Shown here: in pieces, positions 35,468 through 47,859 of the stretch | Numbering within the stretch: position 1 is the stretch's first letter | Layout of the letters: every line of letters starts with the position of its first letter | Source of the DNA: Branchinecta lynchi | Lineage: Eukaryota; Arthropoda; Branchiopoda; Anostraca; Branchinectidae | DNA length: 64,000 nucleotides | Assembly: GCA_023053575.1 (NCBI GenBank) | Contig: JAKZAP010000012.1 | Location: 10,292,230 to 10,356,229, forward strand | Direction of reading: 5' to 3' | The notes under the pieces: model-generated | Told to the model about the DNA's origin: nothing | Database searches by the model: none | What the model saw: the letters and a program-made list of their open reading frames with translations, nothing else | Position numbers and translations under genes: made by a program

Positions 35468-37076
35468 AATATGAAGTAAAGTGGTGATAGCCAAAATTTT
35501 GGAAAAAGTATATTAATTGACAATCAGTACATGGAGCGTGTATGCAAAGGATATATTCCTCAGCTTCTTGGGGATCTGTAGTAGTGAGGAAGCCGGAATT
35601 TCGAGGTGAAAAAGCGGCATCACCGGACTGAAATTTCCTGTTTATTTCCACCTATCAGATAAACCACTTCTTGTCTCTGAAGTTGAGTTGAACAGTCACA
35701 GTCCTAATAAGTCATTGAAACTGCAGTTCGGAAGTAGTGAGCTTGAGCCAATTCCTGGCCCTGCTGACGTGTTTAAGTTCTCAGAAGCTCTGATCTTGGA
35801 TTTGAATGTGAAACCATGAACAAGCATGGTTCTGAGATGGGCTTGCTCTTCCAGTCATGGAGATGCTATGAACTGCTGCTTACCTGACATTTCCTTTTAA
35901 GATGAACCAAAACTACCATACAAACGATGTTTGGAGACTTGAACCTTAACCATAACCATGTGATAAGGCTATTGCAAGAACCAAACTATCATACTTGCTA
36001 TGCTTGAACGTTAGCCCTAACCAGTATACAAGGCTATTGGTGGATGACTTAAATGAAAGAGAAAATCAGTCGTCCATGTCAAAGTCAAGCTCCCCAGAAC
36101 CAGGTTTTTGTGCTAAAGTCATTATTTCAAAAATTTTAAGGTGGTAACACTTTTTTTGATGATATATCCGTAAAATAAATGCGTTTCAGTTATATACTTC
36201 TTTCAACAACTATACTTATTCTAGCTTTCTTAGCACCTGTGAGCAGGGCCATCGCAAGTGAATTTTTGTAGTTGGGTGCAGAGCCAAAACACCAGGATCC
36301 TAAGAATTTCCAGAAACCGGATGGAGCGACATCCCGGCAGCAGCAGCTACTGTATGACTAGTCATTACTAGCAATGATCACATGAAGTGAGCGCCGCAGG
36401 CGAGATTTTTTAAGTTCGTTTGTTCCGGCCAAATTCAGCTATTTCCATGCAGGTTCTAGCTTTTAGGGTTTCGAAAAATCGCGATCCCTAAAACTGGTTT
36501 AAAACCTAGCTAAATGACGCACCTTTCCGGAAAATAGTGAATATTATGAAAAGTGCCGCAGGCAGAATTTTCGAGACATTTCTGATAAGAGCTTGTTTCT
36601 AGGATACAAATAAAAGTAAGGAATATCGATGAAATCATAGATCAGTCCTTTTGTCTGCGACCAGTTCGTCACTCGACCTCTTCATGTTCGTGGTAACTAC
36701 CGAATCCTGGCAATTATACCGAATAAGTTACCGAATGTTGCACCCCCCCCCCCCCTTTCGCAACGCCCCTGCCTCTGAGCCATATCCTTTCCTTTGAAAC
36801 TTCCTGTGGATCTTACTTTTGAGCAACTGTTGTTCACATTCACATTGTTTATTGAGTAGACTAATACCAACAAGAGTGCGATAGCAAATATAGCACTTAC
36901 AATGGTAGTGAGCGTGTTCGGCAACGAAGAATCACACTTGTTCCGGACTTACAAATAGAACAATAAGGAGGACCTCACCAACCACCAAGTCGGCTACATT
37001 TGTTCCCATCTCAAAAATCAGATTTTTCGTTCTAAGCTGTATTTTTTTTTCCAATTCTCGGCGACACTTTTTTCAC

Positions 37077-37415
37077 TTGTATGTTATTTTCAAAGAAATC
37101 TCGGCGACATTTCATGCATTCTCGGCGACATTACGCGAAATCTCGGCGACATTTCTAGCAATTTCGGTGACATTTCTAGCAATCTCGGCGACACTTTGTT
37201 CCATCTCGGGAACTAGATTTTTGGTTTCGAACGCATATCCGTATTTCTCGGCGACACGTTTTTCAGTGAAAATCTCGGCTACAAAGTTGTCATTCTCGGC
37301 AACAAACATTGCAGTCTCGGATACACAAAAAAAATCTCGGCGACAAAAACAGCATTCTCGGCTACATTTCATGGATTCTCGGCGACATTTCGAGTATTCT
37401 CGGCAACATTTTTAA
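37077..37415 (+). repeat. 21-bp tandem array in right foldback arm
   Basis: This array mirrors 25195-25530, with TCTCGGCGACATTTC units and one extra copy. The frames on both strands are repeat by-products. Confidence 0.7.
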
Positions 37416-37449
37416 CAATTTTGACCCAAAATGCATGCCATATCAAAGT

Positions 37450-38777
37450 GGATAATCTAAACAAATTACATTGTTAGGATAATGGAACTTGTCAGGAATA
37501 TTGGATGTATTAGGGAGCGTATGCGGGAGTTTATATTGTTAAAAGATTGACGACCTGATTAACCTGGACATAGTCAAGAAACATAAATAATAGTTTGGGC
37601 ACTTCCACGCAAGCTAGGACGATGAAACTTCGCAGGCATATCAGGGACCCGACCAGACTAAGTTGGAAATAGTCACTTGCCCGATCCGACCATCGTGGGG
37701 GAGGGGGCGGAATCCGGAAAATAGGGACATTCATCACTTTCGAACGGGTGATCGGATCTTAATGAAACTTGATATCTGGAAAGATCTCGTGTCTCAGATG
37801 TCTCATTTCGAGTCCGGACCGGATCCGATGAATCTTGGGGGTGGGTCTTGAGGGGAGTGGAGGGACGGGGAATCCGGAAAAATTTGGAAAAATTAAATAT
37901 TTTCAGCTTACGAACGGGTCGTCGGATCTTAACGAAACTTGATATATGGAAGGACCTCATGTCTCAGACGCCGGTGACATTGGGGGGAGTTGGAAGGGGA
38001 AACCGGAAATCTTGAAAAACGCTCAGAGTGGAGAGATCCGGATGAAACTGGCAGAAAGAACAAGCACAAGTCCTAGATACCTGACTGACATAACCGGAAC
38101 GGATCCGCTCACTTTGGGGGAGTTGGGGGGGGGGGGAGTCCTAATTTCTAGTGATCCGGCGAGTTCGATGCTTCCTGATGTGCTAGGACAATGAAAATTG
38201 GCAAGCATGCCAAGGACCCGACCAGATTAAATAGGAAATAGTCACTTCCCCGATCCGACCATCTGGGGGGGGGGGGGTGGAGGGACGGGGAAGCCAAAAT
38301 TGAGGTATTTTTAACTTGCGAACGGTTGGTCGGATCTTGATGAAAGTTGATATTTAGCATGACCTCGTGTCTCAGACGTCCCACTTTAAATCCGGACCGG
38401 ATCCGATGTCACTGGGGGGGGAGTTGGTGGAGGGAACCAGAAATCTTGACAAACGCTTAGAGTGCAGCGATCGGGATGGAACTTATTCGACCACGGTAGG
38501 TGGAGATAGAGTGAGTACCGGAAATCGTGTAGCACGTCTAGGGATCAAACAAATGGATTTATTGGGATGAAAGTTTGAACAGTCATGTGCATTTGCTGCA
38601 GACAATCGAGACGATGCCGGAACTGCTCAGAAATGAGTGAAACTAAATATCCTATTTCTATTTCCGAACCGCATTTTTGGATGGTGGGTGTATTCGAGGG
38701 TGTATTTTGTGAGGTTCTCATCTACTTTCTTGTACAGCCTACTCGTACAAGTGCCATATGAGCTCGTAGCTCTTGTT
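37450..38777 (+). mobile_element. Family B element B1, right part
   Basis: This continues the B element broken at 25166. It contains GCTAGGACGATGAAACTT, several diverged tandem units with poly-G runs, and the terminus CATATGAGCTCGTAGCTCTTGTT. It ends only 65 bp before CAP-A exon 2. Confidence 0.72.
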
Positions 38778-38842
38778 TTTAGTTAGGACATTTTTCATTA
38801 AGGCCTTACTCTCGGTGGACCAGATCTTCTTTTCTTTTTTAG

Positions 38843-39013
38843 CCTAACACATTCGGAAGAGAATGTAGCCAGGTCATCTCGGCTCAGGTTACACCCAAAG
38901 ACAAAGCCTTCATAGTGCAATTACACAACGACCTAAGGAGGAGAGTCGCAGGTGGGCGAGAGAGAAGTGGGCTGATGGGACCCCAAGACCCTGCTGCCAA
39001 CATGATGTCTCTG
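38843..39013 (+). CDS. CAP-A exon 2: start of CAP domain
   Basis: The exon has 57 codons and is phase 0 on both sides. It contains VQLHNDLRRRVAGG, the conserved first helix with the pocket His (residue 62), then GPQDPAANMMSL. The acceptor follows a strong pyrimidine tract (CTTTTTTAG), and the donor is CTG/GTAAGA. It has the same length and borders as the CAP-B exon at 61846-62016. Confidence 0.88.
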
Positions 39014-39530
39014 GTAAGAACTTGAAAGAAGGGGGAGAGGAGGGTATGTCATGTATGGGGGGGGGGGGGGAGAGGGGACGTAGAAACAGTGTACTTCTGA
39101 AAAACAGTCGGTTTTCGTAAAAAAAGTAGATTTTGTTTGTCAAACTTTGTTTTTTTTTTGTGAAAAACCGTCGTTTTCTCAGCAAAAACAGTCGGTAAAA
39201 ATGACGAGTCAGTCGGCAAATACCTTGCCCCTCCCCCCAAACATTTTGGCTAGTAACGCCTCTGGTCACGAATTAGTGTACTCCTGCTCTTACCTTCAAC
39301 ATTACCTACAGTTCAAAATATCTATGCTCAGACACTGAGTATATGAAGATCTGAACATAGACGCTCAGATTTGCCGGTCGCTTGCTCCCGGGTCCTCTGT
39401 AAACGCTTTGTCGAAAGCTACGACAGGGTTTGGCGAATTACATTTTTTTGTAAATGAAAGATTTTGCTTAATGAAAAGATGTATCTTTCTATTCTCTGTT
39501 TCTTTTTATCTGTTTGGCGAATGAAATTAG
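39014..39530 (+). other. CAP-A intron 2, 5' part
   Basis: The start of this intron (GTAAGAAC.TGAAAGAAGGGGG) matches the CAP-B intron, showing that the duplication included intron sequence. A G12-type run lies near 39058. Nothing else is seen. Confidence 0.5.
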
Positions 39531-40690
39531 TTTTTGGGATCCAAAAACGTAAGTGGAGGGATACCTATGACATCGCAAAAGTTGTCCGTCTGTCCGTCCG
39601 TCTGTAAGCACGATAACTCTCGAAGGGAATGAGATATTTTGATGAAACTTTGTGTGAGGATTCGCTGGGTCGTCGGACCAGTCGAGTTCGTAGATGGGCT
39701 TTGTAGCCCTACATTTAGGGGTGGGGGAGGGGGTTCAAATTAAGGGGCAAACAAAATATTTTTAAACAGCTAATGTCGATTATGGGGTAAGAAGACATGC
39801 TGAGCACGATGGTGAAAACTATTTTGTCATCGGACGAGTAGTTCGCCCGGAATCCGGCCAAAACCGGAAAGTTTGTTAAAAGTAAAAGTTTTATTTGAAG
39901 TTGATTAGATGTTCGATTAAGGGGTAGGAAGACATGCTGAAGACGATGGTGAAAACCATTTTCTCGACGGACAAGTAGTTCGCCCGGAATCCGGCCGAAA
40001 CCGGAAAGTTTGTTAAAATTAGAAGTTTTATTTCGAGTTGATTAGATGTTCGATTTAGGGCAAGAAGACATGTTGAACATTTATGTGAAAACAATTTTCT
40101 ACCCGGACATATAGTTCGCCCGGAATCCGGCGAAAACCGGAAAGTTGGTTAAAAGTAAAAGTTTAATCTGAAGTTGATTAAATCTTTGATTTACGGGTAA
40201 AAAGACATGCCGAACACGATGGTGAAAATCATTTTCTCGCCGGACAACTAGTTCGCCCGGAATCCGGCCAAAACCGGAAAATTTGTTAAAAGCAAAAGTT
40301 CGATTAGATGACAGATTAAGGAGTAAGAAGAGAGGCTGAGTCGGTTTATGACAATGGTTTTTTACCCGGACATATAATTATTCCGGAATCCGGTTGTAAC
40401 CGGATTTTTTTTGTAAGTTAAGCTTTTATTCAAAGTTGATTAGATGTTCTTTATAGGGATAAGGAGATACTCTGGTTTTGTTTCTGTATTGCTAGACTAG
40501 TAGTTCGCTCGGAAATCGGCAGGAAGTCTCGGTCAGTATCGTCAAAATAGATATGGCTTATAGAGGTATATCTGAACTTGGTTTTCTCTGATTATTAGCC
40601 TGTCCAAGACTGGATCTGGCGAAGACAAGACTCGATTGTCTGAATCAAATATTAGATTTTTGGGATCCCATCGACACCTTTGGTCTTGTT
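39531..40690 (+). mobile_element. Family A element, copy A10
   Basis: This is a full-length copy closely related to A5. It carries both termini, a microsatellite at about 39587-39606 and tandem units. Confidence 0.85.
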
Positions 40691-40780
40691 GTTAATCTTC
40701 CTCTGAATACACTGGAATGTCTTTTAACCGTTCTGACCAGAGAAGGGACATACATCTAACACTAGTTGGACATTCCCGAT

Positions 40781-40975
40781 CCAGGGTTGGTCACCAAGAA
40801 CCGGGGTGTACGAGTTACTTCAGGATACTTTGGGTTACTCAGGGTTACTTTGGGTTACGTTTGGTTACATTAGGTTACTTTGGGTTACATTGCATTGGGC
40901 TACATTGGGTTACTTTGAGATACTTTTGGGTTACTTTCCAAGGTGTACGAAGTTACTTTTGGTGACCAACCCTGG
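40781..40975. mobile_element. MITE carrying a GGGTTACTTT minisatellite, 8-bp TSD
   Basis: The inverted ends CCAGGGTTGGTCACCAA and TTGGTGACCAACCCTGG enclose about 12 degenerate GGGTTACTTT-like units. The exact duplication TTCCCGAT flanks the element (40773-40780, 40976-40983), as for hAT-type insertions. Confidence 0.85.
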
Positions 40976-40983
40976 TTCCCGAT

Positions 40984-41757
40984 ATTAACAGACAAAAGTG
41001 CTGACCTGCACACCTCAAACACAGAGTTATCACGGAAAACTAAAATGAAATCCAAACTGGGGAAGGGTAATAAAATAAACACTCAAGCAAGACGCTAAAC
41101 GTCCTGAGCAAGCGAACCACCGACTCAGTTTATTATGTGAGAAGTTTTAGTATCTTAGCTAAGGTTGGTGTTAATCTTGTTTTGTTCCTTATTGCTATCT
41201 TCTCTGCTTGTATACCCGGTGTCCCTCTTGTTAACAATCACACGTAGAAACTTATGTATACAGGTCTGAAGAGTCGTATCTTCCAGTACAGGCCCCTCCC
41301 CTCCCCCTCCAGAGAACAGTCTGAGAGTAAACATAATCGGTCAGTTTGTGTCAATCGGTCAGCAGATCGTGCTGTCGTGGAATTTGAATTTTTGTCGTGG
41401 AAGTTGTTTTATAGCGTAAAATCGGTTCCTAGAATATCTTGGACTGTCTAAACAGCCTCTATTTAGACATGAGGCGATAGTTATCGTGATTATTCAAATT
41501 CTGTTCTTTTAATTTACAATTATACCTTGTTTTCTCTTTCCTTTTCTTTTATCAACACAGATGGAAAATAAACACATTGATTGATTCATTCAATAATCGT
41601 TTACTTTGTATCAAAAACTAAAAAAATTTGCCTTCGCTAATTAGTCACAGACTAATTAAACACACGTGGAAGGAATTTGAGAATCCGTCTCCCTGGAACC
41701 TTAGAAAAGTGACAGTTGACGAGTCTAGCGTTATTTAGGATTCGTTCTTATTTACAG
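40984..41757 (+). other. CAP-A intron 2, 3' part
   Basis: This is intronic. No element is recognised. It ends in TTTACAG. Confidence 0.45.
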
Positions 41758-41839
41758 GAGTGGGACGAGGAATTGGCAACAATGGCACAGGCGTGGGTCA
41801 ATCGATGCCAATTCATGCATGACACAAACAGAAATGTTG
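41758..41839 (+). CDS. CAP-A exon 3
   Basis: The 82-bp exon encodes EWDEELATMAQAWVNRC and QFMHDTNRNV, the second conserved CAP helix and its following loop. It ends one base into a Gly codon at G/GTGAGT, which exon 4 completes. Confidence 0.86.
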
Positions 41840-44800
41840 GTGAGTTTTTTTTCCAAGTTATTGGTTTCAAGCCTCAGGTTTGTTTTTCTACCATCTTTGA
41901 TTGTTTCGCCAACGATAATCAACATGTTACGATCCCCGATTTCTGCAATAATGTGTATTGATTGCAGCTAACTGAAATTACTTTTTTTACCCATCTAAGG
42001 AAAGATAAAAGTATGACAAGAAAGAAAAGAAATCACACTGCAACTATAACCAAAAATAGCCCAAACCCCTAATCGATAAAAAGGTAGTTTGTATTAGCCC
42101 ATTATGTAGTTGAAAGTCAGGTAGTCCCGCAATGCTTCAGTCTTCAAGCTTCACATTGTTTGACACTAGCATCTAGCGGTCTTTTGACTCGACTCGCATT
42201 GTACAGTTAGCAGTATAAATGTCAGATGGCGTAAGCGCTCGATTTAGTTGGACGGGGCCAGAGTATAAACTAGATCGCTAGACTGCTTGCCTTATCACGT
42301 TTCCAAGTATGCTAGGAACGAGTGCTTCCACTCCACTTCTACTGTATTTCAAAGTAGAATACCTTATGTCGGACCCTTCTACTATTAAATTTTCTAATCT
42401 ACAGTATTGTCTACTTTATTTCTAGTGTTTTGGGTCTTTCAGTACTTGTTCTGTCTTTTGGGCGGATTACCAGGCGGAAAAGAAGTTTATATTCAAACAA
42501 TTTGTCTGCGGCAGACTGTGGTTTCGAGATCAATCTGGTTTTGCATAAATTTCTAAATTATACCATGAAAGAGGCTGATTTTCGAAATTTTTTACTGCGG
42601 TGCAAAGTTTTAACACATTCTGGTTCTGTTCCAAATATATATGTATTTAAGCAGAGAACAGGCTGACTTAACAGATTTTGTATTTTGGGGGAATGTTTGC
42701 CTACGGTGCATATTTTAAACAGAATATTTTTTACATTAGAAACATTTTAGCAGACCAAATTTTCTTTTACCTAATTTTTTTTTAATTATTTCTGACGGGG
42801 AAGGTTGAAAATAAGTGGGCTTATTAAGCATTAACTTGTAAAATAACTGGACTGGTGATTGCATTACTCCTGCATTAAGCGCGCATTTGATATAAAAGCT
42901 ACTTTTTTTTTGGGACCGGTTCAGAACAAATCAACTGTTATCTACTGTATTTTGGAGGGCTGCTACTTTTTTTAGAGAGGGTCCAGTGGAAACACTGACT
43001 ACGAAGTATGGCCGCTTTCAGGGGGAGTAAAGCGACAGTGCACTAAGTCAACTATGCCACGAAAACGCAAGCGCATAACATCCGGTTTAAGGAAGGAAGA
43101 AAGGAAGGAATTTATTTCTTCAACATTTCTACAACATATTGAACATATTCTTAAACCAATAGCCCGTCTCAATATGTGACAACAGGTCACCTGTGCAAGA
43201 CGGACATCAAATTATCAAAATCTATTGATCACTTTTTTTTTTTTTTTTTTTTTTCTATGCACTTAGTGAGACTTTAACTCACTCCAAATCAAATAACATC
43301 CGGTTTCATTTTGCTTTTATTTTTTTTGTAGAGGCGAAAGCCAATTTACTGCTTTAATATTGTTATTATTGTATATTACTGTGATGCCCGACACATTTTT
43401 TTAACTTCGCCACTGCGCCACTCACGAGCTACGCTGCGGTGTGAATGAAATAGCAAAGTTACGTCGCATGTAATTCAATGGAATAGGTCAGAATGGTCAG
43501 ATTGATTCGTGGTTCAGAACCAGAAAGAGCTGACTGGTTTTGGAGTAGAGCCTGGGCGAGCTAGTGTATGTAAAAGTGAAATTATCCTTTTGGGTATTTG
43601 GTGTATTAATAAAATATATGCTATAACGATTCAAGTCGTCACAATTATTATTAGTAGGCGTTAGGAACTGAGACAGGCCCGCTCCGCTCGGCTGCTTTCT
43701 TGAATTGTTCGAGTATCTTATTTGTATATCTAGAAACATATTTACTTAAAGCTTAACGAGTATGACTGAAGTACGATGTCTCTTTATCCATTACTCTTTC
43801 ACTTAAATAGCCCTGAAGACCCGATGCAAATGCATTACTTCGTTGCTGCGCTATTCATTTAATCGATTTTCATCGGATCAGCTTAATCTTTCGGGATTTG
43901 TGGTACCTATATATTATTGTACCTCTATACTTGAAATATCTAGCAGCTACAACGGTAAAATTGCTGAAAAATAAATCTTTTATGCACCACAAGCAATAGC
44001 GGTTTTTTTTCAGAAGTGACACTATAATCTGGAACTGCACATTTGCTGAGTTTCACTTCATTAGCCACTGAAATTCAAGAAATTCAAAATCTTCGGGCCC
44101 GGATGAATTTTGTCTTGTCAGGCCAGCAGTGCAATTCTGAATTAAATTATTAATTATAATTCCATTACTAACTTTACATTACTAATAATAATTAAGTAAT
44201 GTATTAAGGTGAACAAAGAAAAGAATCCCAAAGCAGAGCCTGAATAATCTAGGGTCTTCTATATAAATAAGCTGGCTTTTCAAGTTTTCAGGTAAACTTT
44301 AAAATGAACGATGAATGAGGCATATATTTATGGTCCCGAAAAGACACAATCATGACCCATTCGTATTAAAAAATACTGGAATAAAGAGCTTGCATTAGTC
44401 AGAAAATTAGTTCTCCACGAAACGAATTGAGACTATTCTGTTTACTTTGGTCCAACCCCCCACGAGGAATCAGAATCAGAATCATTTAGAATCAGAATCA
44501 GAATTGTAAATTTGAATCAATAATTGTAAATTTTGTAAATTTTTTATTCCTCCTCTAGCTTTTAGCTATTTGGATCAAACTTGACTGATTAATTGAATTT
44601 TGTTTTACAAAAGTTGTCCCCACAACAACAAAACAACCCTATGTTGTCGACGCAAAACACGGAATATCTTGCATAACTGCTATTTCTGACGAATGAGCCC
44701 TTCAGAAGGCATAAGCGGGTGCCTGACCCGGCTCGAAAATAGCCAGACACGGCAAGTTCTTACACTGGTGCAGTGTACACTGCAAAAAAATCTTGCAGTA

Positions 44801-46653
44801 TTTGCTATTGGGATTAATCTTGTCTCTAAAAAGATAATCTTCTCTCTAGTTCGGATTAATCTTATCTCAGTAGAGATAAGGTTAATTAGCAAATACTGCA
44901 GCTAACTTTAATCCTTAATCGGAGAAACTTTGCACAGTGTAGTTGGGTTGGACAGAAATCACATAGGAATTTATTTTTATTTACTCGTGACTGTGCCTTG
45001 GCCTTGCTTTCGGTTAGCTGTATGATTATTTAACAGATGGATATTACTGGGTATGATTCCTCATGTTGAAGTTATTTTTGGTTTTACTTTTTTTTTCGTG
45101 TGCGCTCGAGCTCTGCTCTCAGCAGCAGAAAGTGTTAATGATACATTTGTTTGTAAATAAAAATATCCTTGAACCTCGAATGAGAAAGGACGGAACGATT
45201 AGGGCCGTACATTGAATCAATATTATTGTAGGCACGATAGGACCTTTAAGTCTCGTAGAAGGGTTGACCTTGTTTTAGTTTTTGTTGTACGCGGCCCAGT
45301 CCTAATCCAGGAAATAGGTCATCCAAGGACAGGGTAAACTGGGAGGAGTCTTGAGTGAAATGTCGGGCTATACTATGGTTTACTTTGGTTTTCCACAGTG
45401 CTAAGGGGTTTGAGTGGTGAGGTGGTGAGCGAGTTTTACACTCGCTAGTGTGTGGTGTCCTCCCACTCCCAGTGACTCTTCACTGGAACCTGCTTCTCGA
45501 TCAGGTTCTGGTGAGTCCGCACTGGTGAGCTAAAACCAGACATTGGTGAATCCGAAAATGGCGAGAACACCCCGTAGTATTTCCGCGGTAAAAGAACGCA
45601 GCTTTTCTTCACTATCTCCAAATCAGAGCACGTGGAGCACCATCTACTAGCATCTTTTCCGTTCTTCCTGACCAATATGATTTAGCCAGGTGACTACTCT
45701 TCCACTTTCCCTCGATGACGTCAACGGTCTTAACATCTAACATTTTAAATTATTTTTTTTATTTTTTTTCAATGACCGACCTATATATTTAGCGTCATCT
45801 ACACTTTCCTCTATCTCTGCATTTCAATTTTTAATATTCTTTCTTATTCCCTCTTTTAACCCTAATTTCTCATTTTACCATTTTCAACTCATTTTTTCGT
45901 TCCTTAGTATCTCCTTTCCTTATAATTTTCATTGATTTAAAAACTTAGTATTTACAAAAATACTATCCCTCGTTATTTTTTTGCAACCAAACCAAAAAGG
46001 GGTTTTTGTCCTGGAGACATTAACAACACAAATTTTGTTTTACCTCTTCGCACTTCCTGTGTCAAAGGATGCCCTTCCGTCATAGAGAATCCCTTTTGCA
46101 GGGCATTTCTTACAATGTTTTTCATTTCGGTCTCTGATACCAAAACCACTTTTTTTCTTTTTTTAAATTTAAATCTCTAAGCAAATAAAATAAAAAAATA
46201 AAATAAAATATAATTGAACGTTCATTTGATCGTACTTTACATACAAAATTAATTATAACGATTAAATGAATCTGGCTTAAACAGAGGAACTTACGGGAGA
46301 AGAAGGTCGCCGACAAACCGCCCGGTGGAAAATTCTTTGACTGTGTAGTTGTATGGTAGCTGTACACAAAAGTTGCATGTATTGATATGTAAAAGTACGG
46401 AATACTTTGATTTAACATGCCTCCGATTGGGTTAATCTTAAGTAGTAGTATTGGATAGCATCCTATCTCGCTATGATAGCATCCGGTTTGCTAGTAGTAG
46501 CATGGTAACAGTTACTACTGCATGCTACTTTTTCGGGCAGCTCCATACGACTATTCTCGAAGAAATTTCATCGGGCATGATACTGGATGTTGCGGCCAAC
46601 CAATGAGCCGTTCATGTGTATAAAAATGTCGTATACAAGCAAATTTCCCATAG
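41840..46653 (+). other. CAP-A intron 3
   Basis: The intron is 4.8 kb. It contains a MITE at about 44776-44941, a poly-T tract (43233-43254), a GGAA-type microsatellite (about 43090-43110) and short GAATCAGAATCA repeats near 44470. No exon is seen. Confidence 0.6.
44776..44941. mobile_element. MITE with CACTG termini, copy 1
   Basis: It starts ACACTGCAAAAA and ends AACTTTGCACAGTGT. The interior has paired GATTAATCTTGTCTC and GAGATAAG motifs. A related element is at 54730-54931. Confidence 0.55.
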
Positions 46654-46777
46654 GTCGATTCAAAGTCGGGCAGAATCTGGCCATCCGGTACTCGAACCGT
46701 CGTCTACCTATTGACTGGAGAAGAGAAATCATGGCCTGGTACGATGAAGTCAGGATGCTCTCTAGCAAGACCTTTTC
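46654..46777 (+). CDS. CAP-A exon 4
   Basis: The 124-bp exon completes the Gly codon and encodes RFKVGQNLAIRYS, then DWRREIMAWYDEVRM. The GQN replaces the GEN seen in some CAP proteins, so one pocket Glu is Gln. The WYDEV motif supplies another conserved acidic position. It ends TC/GTAAGT and needs one base from exon 5. Confidence 0.87.
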
Positions 46778-47197
46778 GTAAGTAATGAGTGAGAGCAAGA
46801 ACAAATAAGTATCAGAACCTCCGCCTCCCTATCACTTTAATGCGACCATGCGGAGTCGAATAAATCCCTATACCCTGCCCACAATCCCACAATTCGTTAC
46901 CTCTACAAACAGCTCTATAGCAGTAAAGCCCCGAAGAAGCAATTTCCAAAGTAAAAGCTGATTGGTTGTATAGACGCGCTGCAGAATGGGACGGCGCGCC
47001 TCTTGTACTAATTCCTCTGATATGCGGAAAGGCGAAGAGAGAAGTAGACGGGCAGCAACCCCTAGCTCAGCAACGGCTCAGCTAGGAGTTACCTCTGGCT
47101 CAGCTCAGTCTTGTCAGGACATGGGACCAAAGAAGGAGGTTTTATTGGCTTAGTTGAATCCAATTTCGTAGCACAAGCCATCATACAGACACATTAC
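46778..47197 (+). other. CAP-A intron 4, 5' part
   Basis: Nothing is recognised. A short imperfect CTCAGCAACGGCTCAGCTAG repeat lies near 47065-47105. Confidence 0.4.
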
Positions 47198-47359
47198 CAG
47201 GCCCGTATCCAGGAATTTATTTCGGGGGGGGGGGGGGGGGGCCTTTCCCTGCTGGTCGGACAGAAAACACATAGATCAGAGGGAAAAGCCTAAAAAATGA
47301 TTATTTTTGTCTGTTTCGGGGGGGGGGGGGGTCAACCCCCATCCCTGGATACGGCCTTG
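47198..47359. mobile_element. hAT-type MITE, CAGGCCCGTATCC family, copy 2
   Basis: Its ends are CAGGCCCGTATCCAG and CTGGATACGGCCTTG. The flanks CACATTAC and CACATTAT match 7 of 8. It holds two long G runs. Confidence 0.8.
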
Positions 47360-47859
47360 CACATTATACTTCTGATAGACTCCTGGGTGCTTATTTGTAA
47401 CGGCTATTAAAGTGCGAACACACGATCAGGGTTCGGTGTTTACGCCTCACATGCTTCAAATCATGCTTAGAAGTTCAGCATCATCGTCAGATTTTTTCAA
47501 CTTTATCATGAAAGTGAAGAAAATCCGTCCGAGAAACCCTGATCATTTGTTCGCACTGTTAACGAAGAGTCGATTTTCATATTGTGAATCTATTTATGGT
47601 ATCTCTATGTGCTTTTACCTCTGTCCTTAAGTATTTAGCAACGACAACGGCAAACCATTCCAAGAAAATACGTTCGTCAATAAGAAGAATACTAGAAACG
47701 GCAGATCGTCAGTCTTATCTCTACGACGTCTGACAGTTGACTCCGTGGCGATGGAACTCGGTCTCGGTCAGCGGAGAGGTCAGAAAATCATAGTTGCGTT
47801 TTTTTTTTAGATACCATGGTATCTGTTACCGCGGTAACTTGATTTGCAATTAGTCGTTT

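Larger units (their letters stand above)
25167..37442. mobile_element. Giant foldback transposon with 7-bp TSD
   Basis: The left arm (25167-32952) and right arm (33101-37442) are inverted copies meeting at a spacer of about 148 bp. The outer ends are TATGGCATGC and GCATGCCATA, and the exact duplication TCAAAGT flanks them (25160-25166, 37443-37449). Removing B2 and the 30441-32103 block from the left arm, and the hAT-like insertion from the right arm, leaves about 3.9 kb in each. Each arm carries a 21-bp tandem array near its outer end and a conserved short frame in its middle. No transposase is seen. Seven-base duplications with very long inverted repeats recall Galileo/P-superfamily foldbacks, but that placement is inference. 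Confidence 0.82.

Noticed and set aside
40810..40960. GGGTTACTTT units considered as an interstitial telomere
   Set aside because: The units are degenerate, do not match a standard telomere repeat, and lie wholly within a MITE with its own inverted ends and target duplication.
44680..44905. Overlapping 70-codon frames on both strands
   Set aside because: They coincide with a palindromic MITE. Inverted symmetry produces mirrored frames.
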